Shown here in pieces: positions 33,088 through 39,081 of a DNA stretch of 39,081 bases; position 1 is the stretch's first letter; the number at the start of each line of letters is the position of its first letter. Below the pieces are notes generated by a model. The model saw only the letters and a list, made by a program, of their open reading frames with translations, was not told the origin of the DNA and searched no databases. This DNA is from CAZMVY01 sp964617875 (GTDB taxonomy: Bacteria; Planctomycetota; Phycisphaerae; UBA1845; PWPN01), in NCBI GenBank assembly GCA_964617875.1, contig CAZUAI010000050.1, positions 1 through 39,081 on the forward strand, written 5' to 3'. A program made the position numbers and the translations under genes.

Positions 33088-33855
33088 TTACCGGAGCCCT
33101 TTCGCCTCGATCGTCGCCTCGATGATCCGGGCGAAGTCGTCCACCTTCAGGCTCGCCCCGCCGACCAGCGCCCCGTCCACGTCGGGCTTGGACATGAGTT
33201 CCCTGGCGTTGGCCGCGGTCACGCTGCCGCCGTACTGAATCCGCAACGCGGCGGCAAGCCCTGTATTATACATCGAACTGAGGCGATTGCGAATGAAGGC
33301 GTGGGCCTCCTGGGCCTGCTCGGGCGTGGCCGTCCGCCCGGTGCCGATGGCCCAGACGGGTTCGTACGCCACGGTCAGGTTGCCGAGATCCACATCCGGG
33401 CCGAAAACCTCGTCGATCTGGCCGGCCAGGACGGCCTCGGTCCGGCCCATCTCGCGTTCGTCGAGTTTCTCGCCCACGCAATAGATCACATGCAGGCCCG
33501 CCTTCTGTGCCGCGCGGACCTTCTTGTTCAGCATGTCGCCGGTTTCGCCCAGGATGTGTCGCCGTTCGCTGTGTCCGATAATCACGTACGTGCAACCCGC
33601 GTCCTTGAGCATCGCGGGGGCGATCTCGCCGGTGAAGGCGCCCTTCTCCTGGATGTAGAGGTTCTGGGCCCCGAGTTTGAGGGGTGAGCCCTCGATTTCC
33701 CTGGCGATGGGGAACAGATACACGAACGGCGGGCACACGGCCAGGTCGATGGGCGAGTTCCCCCCGACCCTGGCCTTCAGCCCGGATACGAGGGCGCGTG
33801 CCTCCGCGAGGTTCAAGTTCATCTTCCAGTTGCCGGCAACAAAGGGTCTTCGCAT
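33088..33855 (-). CDS. tpiA: Triosephosphate isomerase
   Basis: A 255-aa TIM-barrel enzyme interconverting dihydroxyacetone phosphate and glyceraldehyde-3-phosphate. Catalytic residues are visible: Lys in AGNWKMN (residue 11), His in IIGHSERR, Glu in VAYEPVWAIGTG, and the phosphate loop YGGSVTAANA. Standard length. Second gene of the operon, 58 nt after pheA. Confidence 0.97.
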   Translation of the reverse strand: MRRPFVAGNWKMNLNLAEARALVSGLKARVGGNSPIDLAVCPPFVYLFPIAREIEGSPLKLGAQNLYIQEKGAFTGEIAPAMLKDAGCTYVIIGHSERRHILGETGDMLNKKVRAAQKAGLHVIYCVGEKLDEREMGRTEAVLAGQIDEVFGPDVDLGNLTVAYEPVWAIGTGRTATPEQAQEAHAFIRNRLSSMYNTGLAAALRIQYGGSVTAANARELMSKPDVDGALVGGASLKVDDFARIIEATIEAKGLR

Positions 33856-33913
33856 TTCGATCTCCGTAGTCCGTTTCTTGTGCGACCGCCCGACTGTCTG
33901 CGGCCGCGTGTCG

Positions 33914-34984
33914 TCATGTCGCTTCGGTCGCCTGCGGGAACGATCCGAGGACGTTCAGCCGGAGGCAGTGGTTCGCGGCCTTCGCCAGGGCCCGCCGCAT
34001 GTTCTCGTCCTCGGCGTGGCCCTTGGCGTCGGCGAAGAAGTAGTACTCCCAATTCCGTTTCTTGCTCGGGCGCGACTGGATGAACGAAAGGTTGACGTCC
34101 TCGCTGCGGAAGGCCTCGAGGACATCCACCAGGGCGCCCGGCTTGTCGGCCGTGATGAAGAGCACCGAGGTCTTGTCGTCGCCGGTGGGCTTGCTGCTCT
34201 CCTTTCCGATGACGAAGAATCGCGTCACGTTGCGCGGGTTGTCCTCGATGTTCTCGCAGATGATCTTGAGGTCGTAGAGTTCGGCGGCGAGCGAGCTGCC
34301 GATGGCGGCGGAGCCGGATTCGGATTTCGCCATCTCGGCGGCCTTGCTGGTGCTGGCGACGGCGATGGTTTTGCCGACGAAGCCCGTTTCCGAGAGCCAG
34401 CGCTGGCATTGGGCGAAGACCTCGGGCTTTGAGTACACGCGTTCGACGCGTTCGAGCGGGCAGGTTGCCAGCACGTTGTGGTGGATGAAGCGGTTGATCT
34501 CGGCGCAGACCTTGACATCCGTGTCCATCAGCGCGTCGAGCGTGTCGATGATGCCGCCGCCGGTCGAGTTCTCGATCGGGACGATGCCGAAGTCGGCGTG
34601 GCCGCGGGTGATCTCCTCGAAGACGCCGCGGATATCGACCACCGCCTCGTATTCGACGGAGCTGCCGAACTTGCCCAGGGCGGCCAGGTGAGAGTAGCTC
34701 CCCTCGGGTCCCAGGAACGCGATTCGCAGCGGCTTCTCGAGGGCGAAGGAACCGCTCATCAGCTCGCGATAGATCGCCTCGATCGTACCGGCGGGCAACG
34801 GGCCGCGGTTGGCCTTGCGGACCTTGGCGAGAACGGCCTTCTCGCGGTCCGGGGCGTAGATGGGGGCCCCCTCGGCGTTCTTGATCCTGCCGATCTGCAC
34901 GACGATCTCAGCGCGCTGATTCAACAACTCGACGATCTTCTCGTCAAGGACGTCGATCTGCCGGCGAAGCTCATCTAACGTCAT
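33914..34984 (-). CDS. pheA: Bifunctional chorismate mutase/prephenate dehydratase (P-protein)
   Basis: A 356-aa PheA that converts chorismate to phenylpyruvate for phenylalanine. Domains: chorismate mutase (1-85, LRRQIDVLDEKIVELLNQRA, DREKAVL), prephenate dehydratase (about 87-270, IAFLGPEGSYSHLAA, IVPIENSTGG, TRFFVIG with the catalytic Thr), and ACT domain (about 280-350, DKPGALVDVLEAF, FIQSRPSKK) for feedback by phenylalanine. ATG 34984 is chosen because the 33 residues of upstream frame (to 35083) are not family-like. First gene of the operon; the promoter should lie between 34985 and 35190, but I see no clear consensus. Confidence 0.96.
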   Translation of the reverse strand: MTLDELRRQIDVLDEKIVELLNQRAEIVVQIGRIKNAEGAPIYAPDREKAVLAKVRKANRGPLPAGTIEAIYRELMSGSFALEKPLRIAFLGPEGSYSHLAALGKFGSSVEYEAVVDIRGVFEEITRGHADFGIVPIENSTGGGIIDTLDALMDTDVKVCAEINRFIHHNVLATCPLERVERVYSKPEVFAQCQRWLSETGFVGKTIAVASTSKAAEMAKSESGSAAIGSSLAAELYDLKIICENIEDNPRNVTRFFVIGKESSKPTGDDKTSVLFITADKPGALVDVLEAFRSEDVNLSFIQSRPSKKRNWEYYFFADAKGHAEDENMRRALAKAANHCLRLNVLGSFPQATEAT

Positions 34985-35196
34985 TGCAGACAACCGGTTA
35001 CAGAATGCCGCCCGACGCAGGGCCGAACGCAGAGGATAGGGTATCGGGTCTGTCCCGTCAAGCCGACCGATAGCCGCGGGCAAGGTGTCCGGGCCTTCTG
35101 TGCCCGGAGCCGGCGACCGATGCGATCGCGACGGTTCAGACGGACGCCCCTTCGCCAGAACGAAAACGCTCGTGCCACCTTGCCCCCCCGCAAACA

Positions 35197-35234
35197 GCGA
35201 CGGTTCCGCCGGCCAAAGTCGGCGGAACCGTCGC
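35197..35234 (-). terminator. Strong terminator of the beta-helix gene
   Basis: Perfect 15-bp inverted repeat GCGACGGTTCCGCCG (35197-35211)/CGGCGGAACCGTCGC (35220-35234) with 8-nt loop, 75 nt after the stop at 35309. Followed by TGTTTG on the minus strand and by GGTTTT on the plus strand, so it may act in both directions. Confidence 0.75.
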
Positions 35235-35308
35235 AGGTTTTCACAGCATGCTTCGGCGGCTCGGGACGCTTGCCGAGCGGCGCGAGCCGGCCGCCGAGGG
35301 TCGCGGCG

Positions 35309-36853
35309 TCAGACTATCTCGCGACGCCGCCCGAGCGGCAGCAGGCAGAGCGCCCCGAAACTCGCGAGCATCATCTCCGAGACGCCACAGCCGCAGCCGG
35401 TGACGCCCGGCGCGACGGTCGGGCCGCCGTCGGTGCCGTCCGTGCCATCGGTACCGTCGGTTCCGTCCGTTCCGTCGGTGTCGTCATCGGTTGTCGGCGG
35501 CGCAGCGGGGGCGCCGTATTCGTAGGCACCCATATCCACGATCGGCGCCGTGCCGAGGCCCGTGTCCGGCGTACCGGGGTCGTCGGCGAACCGCTCGTTC
35601 CCTTCGCGGTCGGTCGTGATGCCCGAGGGGACGGCGGTGTTGCTGCCCGCGTCAATGCAGGGCGAGCCGGCACCCAGGTGCAGGGTGCCGTCCATCAGCG
35701 GGTTTGCGCCGATGTTCCCGGTGCCGCCGAACCCGCCCGTCAGCCCCTGGACGCAGGAGTAGTTGATGATCGGGGCGGAGCCCGCGATCTGCGCGGCCTC
35801 GGTGACACCGCCGGCCGCCGTGTTGCCCCACAGGATGCAGTTGTCGATCGCCGCATGCACGATGGGATCGCTCGGCTGCTGAGGCTCCTTGTTGTAGATG
35901 GCGCCGCCCTTGTTTACGGCGGAGTTTCCGCCAAAGGAGCAGTTCGTGATGGTGGGACTGCTGGCGACAATCGCGTTGTCGATGACAGCGGATTCGTTGA
36001 TGATCGCCCCGCCGTCGGTCGCGGCGTTGCCGATGAACACGCAGTTGATCAGCGTCGGGTTGCTGGCGCTGTTCCAGATGCCGCCGCCCTGGGTGCCCGC
36101 TGTATTGTTGCGGAACGTGCAGTTCCTGATGATCGGGCGGCTGTTCGTGACGTTGGCGAGGCCGCCGCCGCTGCCGCCGGCGGGAGCCGTGTTGCCGGTG
36201 AACTCGCAGTTGGTGATCACAGGGCTGCTCATCTCGTTTCGCATGCCGCCGCCATAGCGGGCGGAGTTCGCGACGAACTTGCAGTTCGCGATCGTCGGGC
36301 TGCTGTTTTCGTTGTACATGCCGCCGCCGCTCTGGATGAGCGACTCACCGGGAACCGCGTTGCCACCGGTGATGGTAAACCCGTCGAGCCTCGCGGTTGC
36401 ACCCACGTTGGTGCTCCGGACCACACTGTAGGTGTTGTCCGACGCGTCTTCCGCCACACCGATGTCGCCGCTGAGCGTGGTGACATTCACGTTCACGTTC
36501 CGCTGGCTGCGAGTGGTTTCGGTGCCGGCGAAGCCGCCGTAGACCGCCACGCCGTTCTTCAGTTCGAAGCTCGTCAGCCGCTGCGCGACGGTGGGCACCG
36601 CGCCGCCGGTATCCACCGGCTTGTACGTCCCCGCGGCAACCCAGATCTGGTCGCCGGCGACCGCCGCCGCCAACGCCGCCTGCAGGCTGGTGTAGGCGTC
36701 GGCCCAGGTCGTGCCGTTGTTGGCACCGGTGGCGGCGGCGTTCACGCGGATCACGGCCGCAGCCGAAAGCGACGGCATCGCCGCGGCCAGCGCAAGACAC
36801 AAGAACCCGCACAACCCAATACGACTCAGGACACTCGTACCACGATGAGACAT
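35309..36853 (-). CDS. Secreted right-handed beta-helix (choice-of-anchor Q-like) protein with C-terminal sorting signal
   Basis: A 514-aa surface protein. Signal peptide 1-32 (SRIGLCGFLCLALAAAMPS), then VIRVNAAATGANNGTTWADAYTSLQAAL, the start of parallel beta-helix (pectate-lyase-like) proteins. Several coils repeat a pattern of SSPTIxNCxFxxNxAxxGGGM. The end of the domain, GSPCIDAGSN...DMGAYEYG, matches the choice-of-anchor Q type. A (Thr-Asp-Gly) repeat linker leads to a C-terminal anchor: GCGCG, hydrophobic MMLASFGALCLLPL, basic GRRRE, like MYXO-CTERM-type sorting tags. GGGAGG lies 8 nt before ATG 36853. Function likely surface adhesion or carbohydrate contact. Confidence 0.88.
   Translation of the reverse strand: MSHRGTSVLSRIGLCGFLCLALAAAMPSLSAAAVIRVNAAATGANNGTTWADAYTSLQAALAAAVAGDQIWVAAGTYKPVDTGGAVPTVAQRLTSFELKNGVAVYGGFAGTETTRSQRNVNVNVTTLSGDIGVAEDASDNTYSVVRSTNVGATARLDGFTITGGNAVPGESLIQSGGGMYNENSSPTIANCKFVANSARYGGGMRNEMSSPVITNCEFTGNTAPAGGSGGGLANVTNSRPIIRNCTFRNNTAGTQGGGIWNSASNPTLINCVFIGNAATDGGAIINESAVIDNAIVASSPTITNCSFGGNSAVNKGGAIYNKEPQQPSDPIVHAAIDNCILWGNTAAGGVTEAAQIAGSAPIINYSCVQGLTGGFGGTGNIGANPLMDGTLHLGAGSPCIDAGSNTAVPSGITTDREGNERFADDPGTPDTGLGTAPIVDMGAYEYGAPAAPPTTDDDTDGTDGTDGTDGTDGTDGGPTVAPGVTGCGCGVSEMMLASFGALCLLPLGRRREIV
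35426..35490. repeat. Trinucleotide-hexamer repeat coding (Thr-Asp-Gly)n
   Basis: Degenerate 9-nt units (GTCGGTTCC-like) encode TDGTDGTDGTDGTDG in the linker before the anchor of the beta-helix protein. Length polymorphism by slippage is likely. Confidence 0.7.
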
Positions 36854-36945
36854 CTGTCTCTCCTCCCAAGAAGAATTCCCAGCGCCGACACGCATCGGCC
36901 GCCCCGAGCGCCGGGCCACGCCCAAACGCACGCACCTCGCTCGTC

Positions 36946-36966
36946 GGGGTATATGCATTATACCCC
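36946..36966 (-). promoter_or_regulatory. Palindrome overlapping a TATAAT box upstream of the beta-helix gene
   Basis: GGGGTATA (36946-36953) and TATACCCC (36959-36966) form an 8-bp dyad with TGCAT between. Read on the minus strand it contains TATAAT (36957-36962), a perfect -10, about 100 nt before the ATG. No good -35 at 16-18 nt is seen, so an activator- or repressor-bound promoter is a reasonable guess. A second small dyad, ACCCC/GGGGT (36962-36975), abuts it. Confidence 0.45.
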
Positions 36967-37728
36967 ACGCGGGGTGGGCAAGGGTAGCCCCCGCCGCCAA
37001 AAGCCCTCACAGGCGCGACGCCCCGCCGCTTTCCCGTATGAGCGCTGCCCGGTACCCGGAACCGCAGACACCGGGTGTCCAGAAGTTATAGACTCGCCCT
37101 GCACTTTTCACATTAAACAGTGTGCAACACTGACAGGCGAAGACCGAGGGCATGGACAAACGGAGCCACGATGCTCGCAATTAATCGTAACGTCCTTATT
37201 TGAAGCATCTTATGTTATAACGACGCTCGCGGTTTGGGTTCGTTTCGCTGTGGGCCAGTGCCCTTTGCTTTGACACGGCCCCTGCGATGAATAGCTTTAA
37301 CTATATGATCAGAAAAGAGATACAAGACCGATGGCGGCGTTTTGAGTTTGGGTTCGTTTCGTCGTGGCGCGTCGTGCGTGCGAAGGGCCGGGCGCACCGC
37401 AGGTATTCGGTTGTCAATGAGCTGCAACCATATCGCGTCCGCTGCTCCGCGTGGCGTTGAGGGGATGTGGGGTGTGCCGCATCGACGCAAGGTTGCCCAC
37501 AACGAGCGCGGCCTGGCAGAGGCACACGTTGAGGATCTGTTTCGTTCGCATGGGCCTCGCCCCTTCCGGCCCGTGGACCGCTGGGAAGCGCGGCGTCAGA
37601 GAATGGGGCACGCGCATCGTCTTCCCGCCCGGGGGATCAAACCTCCATTGCCGCGGCCGGTTCGACTCACGACGATCGGCGTGCCGACAGGGTTTGGACC
37701 CGCGCCTGCGCTTCGGACTCGTAAGGCC
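36967..37728. other. Gene-free, AT-richer stretch with direct repeats
   Basis: About 760 nt without a convincing gene on either strand. GC drops visibly between about 37080 and 37345. A 16-bp direct repeat GTTTGGGTTCGTTTCG lies at 37232-37247 and 37346-37361. Frames crossing it, such as 37342-38151 on the plus strand, are Arg/Pro-rich and look like noise. Confidence 0.6.
37232..37361. repeat. 16-bp direct repeats, 114-bp spacing
   Basis: Two perfect copies of GTTTGGGTTCGTTTCG at 37232-37247 and 37346-37361, in a gene-free region. Possibly parts of a dispersed intergenic repeat. Confidence 0.7.
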
Positions 37729-39045
37729 CTACAGGCGCAAGCGAACGTGCAGACGGGAGAGGCCGGCCGTAATGACGATGCCCAGGAGGATGGTGATGCC
37801 CGCCGTACGAAGAATGCCGGGGAGGCCGGCGTTGAGGTAGTCGTTCAGCCAGCCGACCCGCAGCACGAGCGTCAGCGGATGGAGCATGAACGCGAGGAAG
37901 TACGGCACGAGCGGATTGCGGCCGGCAGGAAGCGTGAAGCCGGCCCAGCGGCGGAGCCGCCACACGTCCGTGACGGAGTACAGGATGGCATAGATCAGGC
38001 AGCAGAGGGCGAGGCTGTAGAGGACCCACGTCGGCGTCTGCCTGGGCGTGGAGAGGCCATACAGCGGCCGCAGCAGGAAGCCGACGGCGTACAGAATGGC
38101 GGCCGTGGTGAGAATCCACGTCAGGCGGGATCGCGGCGTGCGAACGGATGATTCGGGCAGCAGGAGCGTGCCGACGAACAGGCCCGTGACCGTCATGGCG
38201 CCGCGCAGGCCGATGATGCTGCCGAAGGGGACGTAATGCCGAATGCCGTCGAGGACGTGGAAGCGGTTGAACGCGCCGGCCCGGTCGCCCAGATCGAGGG
38301 CGATCAGCAGGGCCATGCAGCCGACGATTCCGGCGGGTCGGCGTCGGCAGAGGGCCCAGACGATGCAGGCGATGAGATAGCCCCAGCCGATCATGCCGAC
38401 GACGTACCAGCGGAGCCGCAGGCCGGTGAGATCGCCGTGCCTGCCGATCTGGCGGTAGACCAGCGCAAGGCAGACGAGCATCGCCAGTCCCGCGATTCGG
38501 AGCAGGAGGAAGAGGATGCGTTTCCAGCCTCCGGCGCGGGGGTAGTCGTTCCAGACGAGGATGAAGCTGCCAAGCAGGAGCACGGACCACGACGCGTGCG
38601 TGAGGCCGATGGGAACAATGTTCGAGTTGCGGAGGACGTCGGTCGCCCGCATGTTGCCCATGCCGATGCCGATGAGCATGAGGCCGGCCGTGCGGAGGAG
38701 GATGTGCGTCCACGTGCGCAGGGGCGGTTCGCCCCGCCGCTGCCGCCGCGAGAGGGCGAAGGGGACCGACAGGCCGACGACGAAGAGGAACGCCGGGGCG
38801 ATGAGGTCCACGAACGTCATGAAGTCCGGGTTCGGGCTGCTGAACTTCGCGTGTTTCAACCACCAGGGAACGTTCCTGATCATCGCCATGTCGAGTTCGT
38901 TGGCGAAGACCATGGCGAGAATCGTCATCCCGCGGAAGACGTCGATGGAGAAGATGCGCTCGTACCCCGGGTTCTCCGAACCCGGGGTGCGATCCGGAAG
39001 ACAGTGACACAATTGCTTGGTTGCCTGGTTACCCCCAAGTTGCAT
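37729..39045 (-). CDS. Multi-pass membrane acyltransferase, HGSNAT/DUF5009-like
   Basis: A 438-aa inner-membrane protein with about ten hydrophobic segments. It matches the bacterial relatives of heparan-alpha-glucosaminide N-acetyltransferase (DUF5009/DUF1624): ERIFSIDVFRGMTILAM near the N-terminus, PAFLFVVGLSVPFAL, and a late GRNPLVPYFLAFMLHPL. Such proteins are thought to move acetyl groups across the membrane to sugars, an inference here. ATG 39045 is preferred over GTG 39054 because AGGTG lies 6-7 nt upstream. A palindrome (38961-38991) lies within codons 19-28, just before the conserved ERIFSIDVFRG start. Confidence 0.85.
   Translation of the reverse strand: MQLGGNQATKQLCHCLPDRTPGSENPGYERIFSIDVFRGMTILAMVFANELDMAMIRNVPWWLKHAKFSSPNPDFMTFVDLIAPAFLFVVGLSVPFALSRRQRRGEPPLRTWTHILLRTAGLMLIGIGMGNMRATDVLRNSNIVPIGLTHASWSVLLLGSFILVWNDYPRAGGWKRILFLLLRIAGLAMLVCLALVYRQIGRHGDLTGLRLRWYVVGMIGWGYLIACIVWALCRRRPAGIVGCMALLIALDLGDRAGAFNRFHVLDGIRHYVPFGSIIGLRGAMTVTGLFVGTLLLPESSVRTPRSRLTWILTTAAILYAVGFLLRPLYGLSTPRQTPTWVLYSLALCCLIYAILYSVTDVWRLRRWAGFTLPAGRNPLVPYFLAFMLHPLTLVLRVGWLNDYLNAGLPGILRTAGITILLGIVITAGLSRLHVRLRL
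38961..38991. repeat. Palindrome inside the acyltransferase coding sequence
   Basis: Perfect 11-bp arms ACCCCGGGTTC (38964-38974)/GAACCCGGGGT (38978-38988), loop TCC; two further pairs extend the stem to 14 bp across one T/G. In frame it encodes TPGSENPGY at residues 20-28, immediately before the first conserved block. Confidence 0.7.
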
Positions 39046-39081
39046 AATCCGCACCTCGCACGAGCGAAGATCGTACGGATG

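Noticed and set aside
35120..37273. 717-codon plus-strand frame across the beta-helix gene
   Set aside because: Antisense to a gene with signal peptide, repeats and anchor; composition is Arg/Ala/Val-biased noise.
37342..38151. 269-codon plus-strand frame in and beyond the gene-free stretch
   Set aside because: Its second half is antisense to the membrane acyltransferase and its composition is Arg/Gly/Pro/Glu-rich noise.

Overview
The window (39,081 bp, GC-rich) most resembles a planctomycete, probably of the class Phycisphaerae. The pointers are secreted proteins ending in dockerin-like Ca-binding tails with CFNGPN signatures (two instances), a lipoprotein of the 3-keto-disaccharide hydrolase (DUF1080) family, a beta-helix protein with a membrane-sorting C-terminus, MJ0042-type zinc ribbons, and sparse, mostly short operons. 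This assignment is inferred from protein families and not from a marker-gene tree.

Layout. 1-4.1 kb: 3' part of a large secreted multidomain protein (beta-propeller, FN3/CARDB-like, metzincin-like HExxHxxGxxD, duplicated beta-rich module, dockerin tail), cut by the left edge. 4.1-7.3 kb (minus): DUF3516-type Ski2-like helicase and DUF1080 lipoprotein. 7.5-9.3 kb: DNA-binding domain/PTS-EIIA fusion and a 1-phosphofructokinase-type kinase. 9.5-14.9 kb: zinc-ribbon protein, APC amino-acid permease, fold-III PLP decarboxylase, NIF3-family protein carrying an in-frame palindromic insertion, and a second zinc-ribbon protein. 15.1-19.6 kb: phosphohexomutase with a Cys-containing N-terminal extension, then an M16 peptidase pair (one subunit lacking the zinc motif, one with it). 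19.8-21.2 kb (minus): two exported Cys-rich proteins. 21.4-24.1 kb: glycerate kinase, tRNA-His, DAHP synthase. 24.5-28.2 kb: orphan LolD/MacB-type ATPase, an unrecognised protein, a VOC/YjbQ gene pair and mnmA. 28.2-28.6 kb: relic of a dockerin-tailed secreted protein behind a good promoter.

28.6-35.0 kb (minus) is a compact housekeeping operon, transcribed pheA - tpiA - secG - yicC - gmk - rpoZ - coaC - coaB - pcm, with 1-4 nt overlaps at several junctions. Gmk carries an extra alpha-helical N-terminal domain, and CoaC and CoaB are split by one in-frame stop. 35.3-36.9 kb (minus) encodes a secreted beta-helix protein followed by a strong terminator. 37-37.7 kb is a gene-free, AT-richer stretch with direct repeats. 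37.7-39.05 kb (minus) encodes an HGSNAT/DUF5009-like membrane acyltransferase with a palindrome in its coding region.

The genes cover central carbon metabolism (kinases, TpiA, phosphohexomutase), aromatic amino-acid synthesis (DAHP synthase, PheA), CoA synthesis, tRNA thiolation and export. I see no CRISPR array, prophage, transposase or defence island. The most unusual signals are the in-coding palindromes, the Gmk fusion, the Cys-repeat protein and the collapsed dockerin mini-gene.
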